A DNA stretch of 64,000 nucleotides from an uncultured Oscillospiraceae bacterium. Its GTDB lineage: Bacteria; Bacillota; Clostridia; Oscillospirales; Oscillospiraceae. The stretch lies in NCBI GenBank assembly GCA_910588635.1, contig CAJUPW010000001.1, positions 1 to 64,000 on the forward strand, written 5' to 3'. Shown piece by piece: positions 35,354 through 43,950 of the stretch (its first letter is position 1; each line of letters opens with the position of its first letter). A program made the translations under genes and the position numbers. The notes under the pieces were generated by a model. The model was not told where the DNA came from, made no database searches, and saw nothing but the letters and a program-made list of their open reading frames with translations.

Positions 35354-37480
35354 ATGAAGGTTATCAAACGGGACGGTTCCAGCGTAGATTACGACCGCAG
35401 CAAAATTGTCATTGCCATTGAAAAGGCCAATGCCGAGGTGTCCGAGGAGGACCGGCTGGCCCGGGAGGATATAGACGCCATCATCAACGGCATTGAGGAG
35501 CAGAAGCGCAGCCGCATCCTGGTGGAGGACATTCAGGACCTGGTGGAGCAGGGGCTGGTGGAGCGCAACAAGTTCCATCTGGCCAAGACCTACATCATCT
35601 ACCGCTACAACCGGGCGCTGATCCGAAAGGCCAACACCACCGACGAGTCCATTCTGTCCTTGCTGCGCAACGAGAACAAGGAGCTGGCCGAGGAGAATTC
35701 CAACAAGAACACCATGATCGCCGCCACCCAGCGGGACTACATCGCCGGCGAGGTGAGCCGGGACCTGACCCGGCGCATCCTCCTGCCTGAGCACATCTCC
35801 AAGGCCCACGACGAGGGCGCCATCCACTTCCACGACGCGGACTACTTTGTCCAGCCCATCTTCAACTGCTGCCTCATCAACATCGGCGACATGCTGGAGA
35901 ACGGCACCGTGATGAACGGCAAGCTCATCGAGAGCCCCAAGACCTTCCAGGTGGCCTGCACCATTACCACCCAGATCATCGCCTGCGTGGCCTCCAACCA
36001 GTACGGCGGACAGAGCGTGGACCTGCGCCATCTGGGCCGGTATCTGCGCAGGAGCAGGGAGAAGTTCAAGGCCCACATCGCCTATGAGTGCGCCGGCAAG
36101 GTGGACGAGGCCACCATGGACCGCCTGGTGATGGACCAGCTCCGGTGCGAGCTGAAAAACGGCGTCCAGACCCTTCAGTACCAGATCAATACCCTGATGA
36201 CCACCAACGGCCAGTCCCCCTTCGTGACGCTGTTCCTCAACCTCCAGGAGAACGACCCCTATGTGGAAGAGAACGCCATGATTATTGAGGAGGTCCTCCG
36301 CCAGCGTCTGGAGGGCATCAAGAACGAGAAGGGCGTCTACATCACCCCCGCCTTCCCCAAGCTGGTCTACGTGCTGGACGAGCACAACTGCCTCAAGGGG
36401 GGCAGGTACGACTACCTCACGGAGCTGGCCGTCAAATGCTCCGCCAAGCGGATGTACCCCGACTACATCTCCGCCAGGAAGATGCGGGAGAACTACCAGG
36501 GCAACGTGTTCTCCCCCATGGGCTGCCGGTCCTTCCTGGCCCCCTGGAAGGACGAGAACGGAAATTACAAGTTCGAGGGCCGGTTCAACCAGGGAGTTGT
36601 CTCCCTCAACCTGCCCCAGATCGGTATTCTGGCCAATGGCGACGAGGAGAAATTCTGGTCCATTCTGGAGGAGCGGCTCCAGCTGTGCTTCGAGGCCATC
36701 ATGTGCCGGCACAATGCCCTGAAGAAGGTGTGCTCCGACTCCTCCCCCATCCACTGGCAGTACGGCGCCATTGCCCGCCTGCCCAAGGGGGCCTCCATTG
36801 AGCCTCTGCTCTACGGCGGCTATTCCTCCATCTCCCTGGGCTACATCGGCCTGTATGAGCTCACCAAGCTGGTCAAGGGGGTCAGCCACACCCAGCCGGG
36901 CGGGCAGGAGTTCGCTCTGGCCGTGATGAACCGTCTGCGCCGCGCCTGCGACGACTGGAAGGCGGAGACCAACATCGGCTTCGCCCTCTACGGCACCCCC
37001 GCCGAGAGCCTGTGCTACCGCTTCGCCCGCATCGACAAGGAGCGCTTCGGCACCATCCCCGATGTCACCGACAAGGGTTACTACACCAACAGCTACCACG
37101 TGGACGTGCGGGAGAAGATCGACACCTTCGACAAGTTCACCTTCGAGAGCCAGTTCCAGAAAATTTCCACCGGCGGCTGCATCTCCTATGTGGAGATTCC
37201 CAACATGCGCCACAATCTGGAGGCCTTGAAGGACGTGGTCCGGTTCATCTATGACAACATCCAGTACGCCGAGTTTAACACCAAAAGCGACTACTGCCAG
37301 TGCTGCGGCTTCGACGGGGAGATCGAGATCAACGAGGACTTCCAGTGGGAGTGCCCCGTGTGCCACAACACCGACCAGTCCAAGATGAACGTCACAAGAC
37401 GCACCTGCGGCTACCTGGGCGAGAACTTCTGGAACGTGGGCAAGACCAAGGAGATCAAGGCGAGGGTCCTCCATCTATGA
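35354..37480 (+). CDS. nrdD: Anaerobic ribonucleoside-triphosphate reductase NrdD
   Basis: Reduces ribonucleotides to deoxyribonucleotides without oxygen through a glycyl radical. The 708-aa protein begins with an ATP-cone (MKVIKRDGSSVDYDRSK, allosteric). It has the Zn-binding CQCCGFDG and CPVC near the C terminus and the glycyl radical loop RRTCGYLGEN near residue 690. GAGAGGAG precedes ATG 35354. The stop overlaps the start of the activase gene nrdG (ATGA). Confidence 0.96.
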   Translation: MKVIKRDGSSVDYDRSKIVIAIEKANAEVSEEDRLAREDIDAIINGIEEQKRSRILVEDIQDLVEQGLVERNKFHLAKTYIIYRYNRALIRKANTTDESILSLLRNENKELAEENSNKNTMIAATQRDYIAGEVSRDLTRRILLPEHISKAHDEGAIHFHDADYFVQPIFNCCLINIGDMLENGTVMNGKLIESPKTFQVACTITTQIIACVASNQYGGQSVDLRHLGRYLRRSREKFKAHIAYECAGKVDEATMDRLVMDQLRCELKNGVQTLQYQINTLMTTNGQSPFVTLFLNLQENDPYVEENAMIIEEVLRQRLEGIKNEKGVYITPAFPKLVYVLDEHNCLKGGRYDYLTELAVKCSAKRMYPDYISARKMRENYQGNVFSPMGCRSFLAPWKDENGNYKFEGRFNQGVVSLNLPQIGILANGDEEKFWSILEERLQLCFEAIMCRHNALKKVCSDSSPIHWQYGAIARLPKGASIEPLLYGGYSSISLGYIGLYELTKLVKGVSHTQPGGQEFALAVMNRLRRACDDWKAETNIGFALYGTPAESLCYRFARIDKERFGTIPDVTDKGYYTNSYHVDVREKIDTFDKFTFESQFQKISTGGCISYVEIPNMRHNLEALKDVVRFIYDNIQYAEFNTKSDYCQCCGFDGEIEINEDFQWECPVCHNTDQSKMNVTRRTCGYLGENFWNVGKTKEIKARVLHL

Positions 37481-37998
37481 ACTACGCTGATATTAAAAAG
37501 GTAGACGTGGCCAACGGACCGGGGGTGCGGGTGTCGCTGTTTGTGTCGGGCTGCACCCACCGCTGCGAGGCGTGCTTCAACCCGGAGGCCTGGGATTTCT
37601 CCTACGGCTCCCCCTTCGGGGAGGCGGAGATGGAAAAAATCCTCACGCTTCTGGCCCCGGACCACATCCGGGGGCTGTCCCTTCTGGGGGGCGAGCCCTT
37701 CGAGCCGGCCAACCAGGAGGCCGTGCTGGACCTGGTCCGCCGGGTGCGGGAGAAGCTGCCCCAAAAGACCATCTGGTGCTACTCCGGCTATCTCTTCGAG
37801 GAGCTGGCCGCCGGAAAGGTGGGGGAGCGCAGCCGGGCGCTGCTGGAGGGACTGGACGTGCTGGTGGACGGCCCCTTCGTCCTGGCGAAGAAGGACCTGG
37901 GCCTGCGGTTCCGGGGCTCCAACAACCAACGTATCATTGACGTGCCCGCCTCTCTGGAGGCCGGGACGGTCCTGCTCAGCGAGGAATATATGAATTAG
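37477..37998 (+). CDS. nrdG: Anaerobic NTP reductase activating enzyme NrdG
   Basis: A radical SAM activase that generates the glycyl radical on NrdD. The 173-aa protein has the cluster motif CTHRCEAC (CxxxCxxC) near residue 26 and the LGGEPFEP SAM-binding region. ATGA overlap with nrdD indicates translational coupling and stoichiometric expression. A terminator follows immediately. Confidence 0.96.
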   Translation: MNYADIKKVDVANGPGVRVSLFVSGCTHRCEACFNPEAWDFSYGSPFGEAEMEKILTLLAPDHIRGLSLLGGEPFEPANQEAVLDLVRRVREKLPQKTIWCYSGYLFEELAAGKVGERSRALLEGLDVLVDGPFVLAKKDLGLRFRGSNNQRIIDVPASLEAGTVLLSEEYMN

Positions 37999-38003
37999 CA
38001 CAG

Positions 38004-38039
38004 CGCCCGTTTCCGACCGGAAACGGGCGTTCTTTTTTG
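38004..38039 (+). terminator. nrdDG terminator
   Basis: CGCCCGTTTCC-GACC-GGAAACGGGCG then TTCTTTTTTG. Confidence 0.85.
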
Positions 38040-38068
38040 TTGAAACCGCCCGCCCGCTGTGGTAGAAT
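38040..38068 (+). promoter_or_regulatory. Promoter of the fumarase operon
   Basis: TTGAAA, 17-bp spacer, TAGAAT with TGTGG directly before the -10. The -35 overlaps the end of the nrdDG terminator tail. Confidence 0.65.
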
Positions 38069-38100
38069 AGAAAAAACAAAGACAGAGAGAGGGTCCCGCC

Positions 38101-38940
38101 ATGCGAACCATTCCCGCCGCCCGGATTACCGAGGCCGTCGCCCGGCTGTGTATCCGGGCCAACACCGTCCTGCCCCCTGACGTAGCCGCCGCCCTGGAGG
38201 CCTGCCGGGCCTCCGAGCCCTGGCCCCTGGCCGGGAACACCCTGGACCTGCTCCGGGACAACCTAAATCGGGCCGGGGAGCGGAACCTGCCCATCTGTCA
38301 GGACACGGGGATGGCCTGCGTCTTTGTGGAGCTGGGCCAGGAGGTCCACATTGAGGGAAACTTTGAGCAGGCCGTCCACGAGGGGGTCCGCCGGGGCTAC
38401 GGCGAGGGTTATCTGCGCAAGTCCATGGTAGCCGACCCGCTGCGCCGGGTGAACACCGGGGACAACACCCCCGCCGCCATCACCCTGCGGCTGGTGCCCG
38501 GAGACAAATGCGCCGTTACCGTGGCCCCCAAGGGCTTCGGATCAGAGAACATGAGCCGTCTCGCCATGCTCAAGCCCGCCGACGGGGTGGAGGGGGTGAA
38601 GCGGTTCGTGGTGGAGACGGTCAGGCTGGCCGGTCCCAACCCCTGTCCGCCGGTGGTGCTGGGCGTCGGGCTCGGCGGCTCCTTCGACAAGGTGGCCGCC
38701 CTGGCCAAGCACGCCCTGCTCCGCCCTCTGGACCGGCCCAATCCCGACCCCTTCTACGCCCAGCTGGAGGGAGAGCTGCTGGAGGAGATCAACGCCCTGG
38801 GCATCGGCCCCCAGGGCTTCGGCGGGAGGACCACCTGCCTGGGGCTGGCCATTGAGGCCGCCCCCACCCATGTGGCCGGCCTGCCCGCAGCGGTGAACGT
38901 GAGCTGCCACGTCACCCGGAGAGCGGCGGAGGTGCTGTGA
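38101..38940 (+). CDS. Class I fumarate hydratase / L(+)-tartrate dehydratase-type, alpha subunit
   Basis: The catalytic subunit of a [4Fe-4S] hydro-lyase that interconverts fumarate and malate. The 279-aa protein carries PICQDTGMACVF with a cluster Cys near residue 63. A second Cys lies in NPCPPVVLGVGLGG and a third in GRTTCLG. Split alpha/beta enzymes of this length are typical of anaerobes. The beta gene starts on its stop codon (TGATG). GAGAGGGT lies before ATG 38101. Tartrate dehydratase cannot be excluded by sequence alone. Confidence 0.92.
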   Translation: MRTIPAARITEAVARLCIRANTVLPPDVAAALEACRASEPWPLAGNTLDLLRDNLNRAGERNLPICQDTGMACVFVELGQEVHIEGNFEQAVHEGVRRGYGEGYLRKSMVADPLRRVNTGDNTPAAITLRLVPGDKCAVTVAPKGFGSENMSRLAMLKPADGVEGVKRFVVETVRLAGPNPCPPVVLGVGLGGSFDKVAALAKHALLRPLDRPNPDPFYAQLEGELLEEINALGIGPQGFGGRTTCLGLAIEAAPTHVAGLPAAVNVSCHVTRRAAEVL

Positions 38941-39497
38941 TGCGATACAGACTGACCACTCCCGTCACCCGGGAGGACTTGGCCCCGCTGCGGGCGGGGG
39001 ACACAGTGCTGCTGTCCGGGACGGTGTATACCGCCCGGGACGCCGCCCACAAGCGGATGATGGAGCTGCTGGACGCTGGAAAAGAGCTGCCCTTCCCGGT
39101 AAAAGGTTCGGCGCTGTATTACGTAGGCCCCACACCGGAACGGTCCGGAGAAGTGATCGGCTCCGCCGGCCCCACCACCAGCGGGCGGATGGACGCGTAC
39201 TCCCCCCGTCTGCTGGACCTGGGCCAGGCCGTTATGATCGGCAAGGGGGCCCGGAACCGGGCTGTCAAGGACGCGGTGGTGAGAAACGGCGCGGTCTACC
39301 TGGCCGCCCTGGGGGGCGCGGGGGCACTGATGGCGGCCTGCGTCCGGGAGCTGGAGGTCATCTGCTGGGAGGACCTGGGCTGCGAGGCGGTACGCCGCCT
39401 GGAGGTGGCCGATATGCCCCTCACCGTCATACTGGACGCCCACGGGGGCAACCTGTATGAGAGCGGCCCGGCGGCCTATCTGGCCAGTTTGAATTAG
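38940..39497 (+). CDS. Class I fumarate hydratase-type, beta subunit
   Basis: The C-terminal swivelling domain subunit, 185 aa, that completes the active site. Characteristic pieces are GRMDAYSPRLLDLG and MIGKGARN. GGAGGTG lies seven bases before ATG 38940. It overlaps the alpha subunit by one base (TGATG), so the two are translated together. An uncharacterised gene follows after 15 bp. Confidence 0.92.
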   Translation: MRYRLTTPVTREDLAPLRAGDTVLLSGTVYTARDAAHKRMMELLDAGKELPFPVKGSALYYVGPTPERSGEVIGSAGPTTSGRMDAYSPRLLDLGQAVMIGKGARNRAVKDAVVRNGAVYLAALGGAGALMAACVRELEVICWEDLGCEAVRRLEVADMPLTVILDAHGGNLYESGPAAYLASLN

Positions 39498-39512
39498 AGA
39501 GGAGCGCGCTTA

Positions 39513-40655
39513 ATGGATGAAGAACGCATGAGAGAGTTGTCCTTGCCCATCAACATCAAGCCCTTCCGGATGCGGACAGAGGAGGGCTGGGCCTCCTTCC
39601 TGGCCGGGGAGGGGGAGCTGCGGGCCCTGATGGAGGAAGAGGACCGGGAGGCGGTCAGCGAGAGGCTGGTATCCCGGTGTACCGAGCTGCTCTCCCCCGC
39701 CTTTGCCGACGTGGCCTTTGAGCTGGGCCACAACGGGGAGAAGTACGAGCTGATCCTCACCCCCGAAGGGGACAGATCCCGGCTGTTCCAGCTGGCTTAC
39801 TTCCGGCAGCACGCCCCCCGGGAGCTGCTGAAAAGCTGGAATATCAAGGTGGGCCGCACCCGAAGCGAAAACTTTGGCTTGCGGATCTACGGTCAGGATG
39901 TCGCCCTGGAAGATGTCCGGGTCTGGCCGGAAAAGACGCAGAACAGCAGTCTGAACCTGAAGCTGTACTGCGAAAAGCTGGCCCCCCTGATGAAGGAGAA
40001 CGAGGGTCAGGTCTGCAACATCATTTATATCCTGCTGGACCAGGCCCTGGGGGAGCTGGCCGCCATGCGGTATGTGGACCGTCTGGAGGTCCTGGAGGCC
40101 CCGGCGGAGCGGGAGTCCATTCCGCTGAACCATTTGGCCGGCTTTGTGGCCCGCCAGGTGGACCCGGAGGGCTGGCCCCGGGCCAACGACCCAGAGCTGG
40201 CCGGCGAGCGGTACACCGCTTACGAGGGCAAGCCCTCTGAGGAGGAGGACTGGCCGCTTCGGGCCGACGTATATGTGGGGGTCACCTGCTGCATACCCTT
40301 GCTCAATGGCTATTTCCAGAACGACGACTACTATATGGACCGTCTCCATCAGGACGGGGTGGTCCCCGGCTTCTTCTACTACCCCCTGGATGGGGTGGAC
40401 AAAAAGGATATCCTGAACCTGCGGGACCAGCTTGAGCAGGCGATTGAAGCCCGCTGCGGCGAGGGGATTGTCACCTTCACCGGCGGAGCCACAGGTACCG
40501 CCTTCGGCTACCTGGACTTCATCGCCTGGGACCTGCGCACCTTGCTGGACGCCGCCGTGGAGGTCTTTGCCGGTGCGCCCGTGGACTGGGCCGCCTTCCA
40601 CACGCTCCGTTCCAACGCGGGCAGCATCGGGCTGAAGGCAGAGCAAGAGGCATAA
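39513..40655 (+). CDS. Uncharacterised 380-aa cytoplasmic protein
   Basis: Soluble, acidic, with no signal peptide or membrane segment. The first 50 residues are charged helix (MRTEEGWASFLAGEGELRAL). A later segment (LRDQLEQAIEARCGEGIVTF, then GYLDFIAWDLRTLLDAA) suggests an alpha/beta domain. No family is recognised and no catalytic motif stands out. It begins 15 bp after the fumarase beta gene with GAGAGGAG, and the next gene, also unknown, follows 46 bp later. The pair probably extends the fumarase transcript. Confidence 0.6.
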   Translation: MDEERMRELSLPINIKPFRMRTEEGWASFLAGEGELRALMEEEDREAVSERLVSRCTELLSPAFADVAFELGHNGEKYELILTPEGDRSRLFQLAYFRQHAPRELLKSWNIKVGRTRSENFGLRIYGQDVALEDVRVWPEKTQNSSLNLKLYCEKLAPLMKENEGQVCNIIYILLDQALGELAAMRYVDRLEVLEAPAERESIPLNHLAGFVARQVDPEGWPRANDPELAGERYTAYEGKPSEEEDWPLRADVYVGVTCCIPLLNGYFQNDDYYMDRLHQDGVVPGFFYYPLDGVDKKDILNLRDQLEQAIEARCGEGIVTFTGGATGTAFGYLDFIAWDLRTLLDAAVEVFAGAPVDWAAFHTLRSNAGSIGLKAEQEA

Positions 40656-40701
40656 CAGCGGAAAAATATAAAGGAAAGAACACGCGAAAGGGGGCAGCGG
40701 C

Positions 40702-41973
40702 ATGAGCATCGGATTGAGCTTCACCGGCAGGATCGACCGCCCAGAGGCGCTGCTGGAGGCGGCGAAGATTCTGGCGGCGGAGCAGAACTACCACCTGGCC
40801 GCCGGGGAGGGCGGACTGAAGGTCATCCTGTGCCCTCTGGGAGGCGAGGTGGGCTTTCTCTGGCGCCGGTCGGAGGACCCGGCAGGTCCCTGGTTGGTGC
40901 GGGGGGGCTGCGTGTCCACTCCGGCGGGGGCGGGGCTGCACCGGGCGGCGGTGGAGCTGCTGGACAACCTGCCCATCCACTCTCTGACGGTGGAGGACGA
41001 GACCGGCTTTTACCGCCACCGGGACTTCCGGCGGATGAAGGAGGAGCACTTCTACCCCTGGCTGCGCACCCTGGTGGACGTATGCCGTCAGGAGAGCGGG
41101 AAAGGGGTATCCGGGATGCAGCTGTGCTGGAACCTGGAGCAGTACTCCCCCCAGGACATCCCGGACACGGTGGTCACCCCTGTGGGCCGCTTCCGGCTCT
41201 CCGAGCTGGCCGGCCTGCTGGAGGAGGGGGGCGTCGAGGCGCTGGCAAATCGGTTCTTCCTCTGGAACGGCCGGACCCGGGACGCCAAATTTTACCGCAA
41301 CCGCGCCATCAACGCCCTGTGGGAGAGGTGCTGCTTCGCCCCCTCTGCCCGCAGCTGGGAGGACGAGGCGGTGAACGCCTCCATTCTGGACGATCTGGAG
41401 CGCGCGGCCAAGCTGGCCCCCTCCCTCCCTTTGCCTCGGGAGTCCTACGCCGAGGTGTGCGCCCTGGCGGGCCGGGACCCCGTCCTGCCCGACGGCCCCA
41501 ATCTGGCGGAGGAGTTCGCCCCCGGCTACCGGAGGGGCCTGATTACCCACCACCTGGGCGTTCTGCGCCTCACCTTGCCCGGCATCCTCCGTTACGAGTG
41601 GGAGCGCTGGGAGAACGGGAGCGGCGCCCACCTCTGGAGCGACGCCTCCTCCGACAGTCCCGTCTGGCGGGTGAGCTCCTACCGGATGCGGGAGGGCGAC
41701 GCCCGCTTCACCGACCAGTTGTCCGCTCTCAACGGCGTGGAGGGCCGGGAGCTGAAGGGCGGCGCCCTGCGCTGGGGCTGGAAGGAAATCAGCGAGAAGG
41801 GAGAGCGGCTGTATCAGGCCCAGTGCGAGGTCATCTCCGGCCCCGCCCTCTTTCTCATCACCGCCACCTGCGCCGGTCCTGGCGACCTGAGCCAGGTTTC
41901 GGAGCTGATCGGCCAGGTGAACGTGGTCCAGAACCGCGCCCGGGAGGAGACCGTCCGGGCCAAAAAGGAATAA
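40702..41973 (+). CDS. Uncharacterised 423-aa protein, partner of the preceding gene
   Basis: Cytoplasmic, with rare Trp-rich segments (WRRSEDPAGPW, LRYEWERWENG). The C-terminal 100 residues (YQAQCEVISGPALFLITATC) have the look of a small beta-sheet domain of the DcrB/PsbP-like kind, a weak resemblance only. GGGGGC precedes ATG 40702. Length and lack of membrane segments argue for an enzyme or scaffold. A hairpin downstream ends the transcript. Confidence 0.55.
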   Translation: MSIGLSFTGRIDRPEALLEAAKILAAEQNYHLAAGEGGLKVILCPLGGEVGFLWRRSEDPAGPWLVRGGCVSTPAGAGLHRAAVELLDNLPIHSLTVEDETGFYRHRDFRRMKEEHFYPWLRTLVDVCRQESGKGVSGMQLCWNLEQYSPQDIPDTVVTPVGRFRLSELAGLLEEGGVEALANRFFLWNGRTRDAKFYRNRAINALWERCCFAPSARSWEDEAVNASILDDLERAAKLAPSLPLPRESYAEVCALAGRDPVLPDGPNLAEEFAPGYRRGLITHHLGVLRLTLPGILRYEWERWENGSGAHLWSDASSDSPVWRVSSYRMREGDARFTDQLSALNGVEGRELKGGALRWGWKEISEKGERLYQAQCEVISGPALFLITATCAGPGDLSQVSELIGQVNVVQNRAREETVRAKKE

Positions 41974-41984
41974 GAAGCTGTACC

Positions 41985-42016
41985 CGCAGCCCCGGCAGTT
42001 TTTCCGCTGCCGGGGT
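41985..42016 (+). terminator. Hairpin at the end of the fumarase transcript
   Basis: AGCCCCGGCAG/CTGCCGGGGTT stem. No long T run follows, and the next promoter starts in its tail. Confidence 0.55.
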
Positions 42017-42044
42017 TGACATTTTCTCCCTTCTCCTGTATAAT
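42016..42044 (+). promoter_or_regulatory. Promoter of the Crp/Fnr gene
   Basis: TTGACA, 17-bp spacer, TATAAT, fully consensus. Confidence 0.75.
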
Positions 42045-42050
42045 CCAGTT

Positions 42051-42066
42051 TGTCTCAAATTAGACA
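42051..42066. promoter_or_regulatory. Crp/Fnr-like operator at the transcription start
   Basis: TGTCT-N6-AGACA perfect inverted repeat with the N6 spacing of Crp/Fnr sites, directly after the -10 of the regulator gene. Autoregulation is inferred. Confidence 0.5.
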
Positions 42067-42082
42067 GTCAGAGGTGGTCATT

Positions 42083-42724
42083 TTGTCCCTCACACAGGAG
42101 GAACTCACTCTGCTGGCCGGCTGCCCGCTGTTCCGGCAGGCGGACCGGTCGCTGCTCCGCTCCCTGACGGAGCTGGAGGGGGCCGGTCTGGTCCGGTTTG
42201 ACCCCGGGGTGGTGTACAGCCCCCGGCACTTCCGCCGCTGCCTGGGGGTGGTGCTGTCGGGCCGGCTTCAGGTGACAAAGGGGAGCCTGGCCGTCAGCGT
42301 GCTGCAGCCGGGGGACCTCTTCGGGGCCGCCGCCCTGTACAGCGACGAGCCGGAGTTCGCCTCCACCATCACCGCCAAGGGTCCCAGCCGGTGCCTGATG
42401 CTGGAGCAGTTCCTGGTAAACCGTCTGCTGGCTGAACACAGCCAAATTCGGGAAAACTATCTGCGCTATCTCACCGGCCGCATCCGGTTTTTGTCCGGGC
42501 GGCTGCAGACCCTGGCCCAGCCGGGGGTGGAGGGCAAGCTGGCCCGCTACCTGCTGGCCAACGGAGGCAGCTCCTGCCCGGCCACGGAGCTGTGCCGGCA
42601 GCTGGGAATGAGCCGGGCCTCCCTCTACCGGGCCTTCGCCGCCCTGGAGGCCGGCGGCCTCATCGTCCGAAAGGGCAAGTCCATCGCCGTCATCGACCCC
42701 GCGGGACTGGAGACAGTGCTGTGA
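42083..42724 (+). CDS. Crp/Fnr family transcriptional regulator
   Basis: A 213-aa regulator with an N-terminal cyclic-nucleotide-binding-like sensor barrel and a C-terminal winged helix. The barrel shows LFGAAALYSDEPEFASTI as in the family. The helix-turn-helix is TELCRQLGMSRASLYRAFAAL near residues 180-200. No cluster-type cysteine set as in Fnr is obvious; cysteines at residues 15, 53 and 114 are scattered. TTG 42083 is chosen because GAGGTGG lies five bases before it and the promoter places the RNA start at about 42051. Probably acts on the ABC genes after it. Confidence 0.85.
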   Translation: MSLTQEELTLLAGCPLFRQADRSLLRSLTELEGAGLVRFDPGVVYSPRHFRRCLGVVLSGRLQVTKGSLAVSVLQPGDLFGAAALYSDEPEFASTITAKGPSRCLMLEQFLVNRLLAEHSQIRENYLRYLTGRIRFLSGRLQTLAQPGVEGKLARYLLANGGSSCPATELCRQLGMSRASLYRAFAALEAGGLIVRKGKSIAVIDPAGLETVL

Positions 42725-42772
42725 CCTTATGACCAATGTGGGCCCCGACCACACGGGCGGGGCAATTTCTCC

Positions 42773-42855
42773 TGTAGGGGCCGCCGCCCTCGGCGGCCCG
42801 TCTTTACAAAAATCGCACCGTCGCAAGCGGGTCGCCGAGGGCGGCGACCCCTACA
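42773..42855. repeat. Dispersed palindromic repeat, copy 2
   Basis: Begins TGTAGGGGCCGCCGCCCTCG and ends GGCGGCGACCCCTACA, about 83 bp. Lies between the Crp/Fnr gene and the ABC operon. Confidence 0.8.
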
Positions 42856-42879
42856 TTCCAATCTGAAAGGATGATTACC

Positions 42880-43950
42880 ATGAAACGCACCCTCTCCTTG
42901 CTCCTCACCGCCGCCCTGGCCTTTTCTCTGCTGGCCGGCTGCGGGCCCAAGAATCCCCCCGCCGGGACCTCCTCCTCCGTCCCCGGCTCCGCTTCCGGCC
43001 AGCCCGACGGGTCCGCCTCTGAGCCGGGCGATACCAGCGGCGCGTCCGGTCCCTCCGTCCGGTTCATGGTCCTGTCCGGCCCCACCGGCGTGGGGGCGGC
43101 CAAGCTGATGGCCGGCCACGACGCGGACCCCCAAAACAGCGCCGTTGCCTCCTATGAGATTGTCACCGACAACACCCTGGTTCAGACCGCCCTGGTCAAC
43201 GGGGACGTGGATGTCGCCGCCATCGCCACCAACGCCGCCGCCGTCCTGTCCGCCAAGAACGAGGGGTCCATCCAGGTGCTGGCGGTGAACACCCTGGGGG
43301 TGCTCTATATCCTGGAGAAGGGGGACACGGTCCGCAACATGGCCGACCTGGGGGGCAAGACCCTCTATGCCCCCTCCAACACCAAGGGTGCCAACCCGGA
43401 GCACATTCTCAACCACCTGCTGGAGGGCAACGGCGTAAATCCCTCCGACGTGAACATTGAGTGGCTCACCCCCCAGGAGATCACCGCCAAAATGTCCTCC
43501 GACCATGCGGGCATCTGCATGCTCCCCGTCCCCGCCGCCACCGCCTTGCTGGTGAAGGACAGCGGCGTCCGGGAGGCAATCTCCCTGTCCGACGCCTGGA
43601 AGGAACTGGAGGGTTCTGAGCTGCCTATGGGCTGCGTGGTGGCCCGCACCGAGTATATTGAACAGAACCCCGGAGAGGTGGAGGCCTTCCTGTCCGCCTA
43701 TGAGGCGTCCATCGATTATATCAGCGACCCCGCCAACAGCTCCGATGCCTCCGCCCTGGTTGCCCAGTACGGGTTTGCCCCCAACGACAAGGTGGCCGCC
43801 AGGGCCATCCCCCAGTGCTCCCTCACCTTCGTCACCGGCCATGAGATGCGGACCATGCTGGAGGACTATTACTCCATCCTCTTCCAGGCGGAGCCCAAGT
43901 CCATCGGCGGCGGTCTGCCCTACGACTCCTTCTACTATGGGGTGGCGTAA
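42880..43950 (+). CDS. ABC transporter substrate-binding lipoprotein (NitT/TauT-type)
   Basis: A 356-aa lipoprotein with signal peptide and lipobox LLAGC (Cys near residue 20), then a Ser/Pro-rich linker. The periplasmic-binding-like domain resembles the NMT1/NitT/TauT solute receptors (sulfonate, aliphatic amine or thiamine-precursor type). AAAGGA eight bases before ATG 42880 sets the start. Permease and ATPase genes follow with overlaps, giving a complete importer. The ligand cannot be predicted from the sequence. Confidence 0.82.
   Translation: MKRTLSLLLTAALAFSLLAGCGPKNPPAGTSSSVPGSASGQPDGSASEPGDTSGASGPSVRFMVLSGPTGVGAAKLMAGHDADPQNSAVASYEIVTDNTLVQTALVNGDVDVAAIATNAAAVLSAKNEGSIQVLAVNTLGVLYILEKGDTVRNMADLGGKTLYAPSNTKGANPEHILNHLLEGNGVNPSDVNIEWLTPQEITAKMSSDHAGICMLPVPAATALLVKDSGVREAISLSDAWKELEGSELPMGCVVARTEYIEQNPGEVEAFLSAYEASIDYISDPANSSDASALVAQYGFAPNDKVAARAIPQCSLTFVTGHEMRTMLEDYYSILFQAEPKSIGGGLPYDSFYYGVA

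Noticed and set aside
35321..37474. 717-aa minus frame opposite nrdD
   Set aside because: Antisense of a clear class III reductase; no coherent domain.
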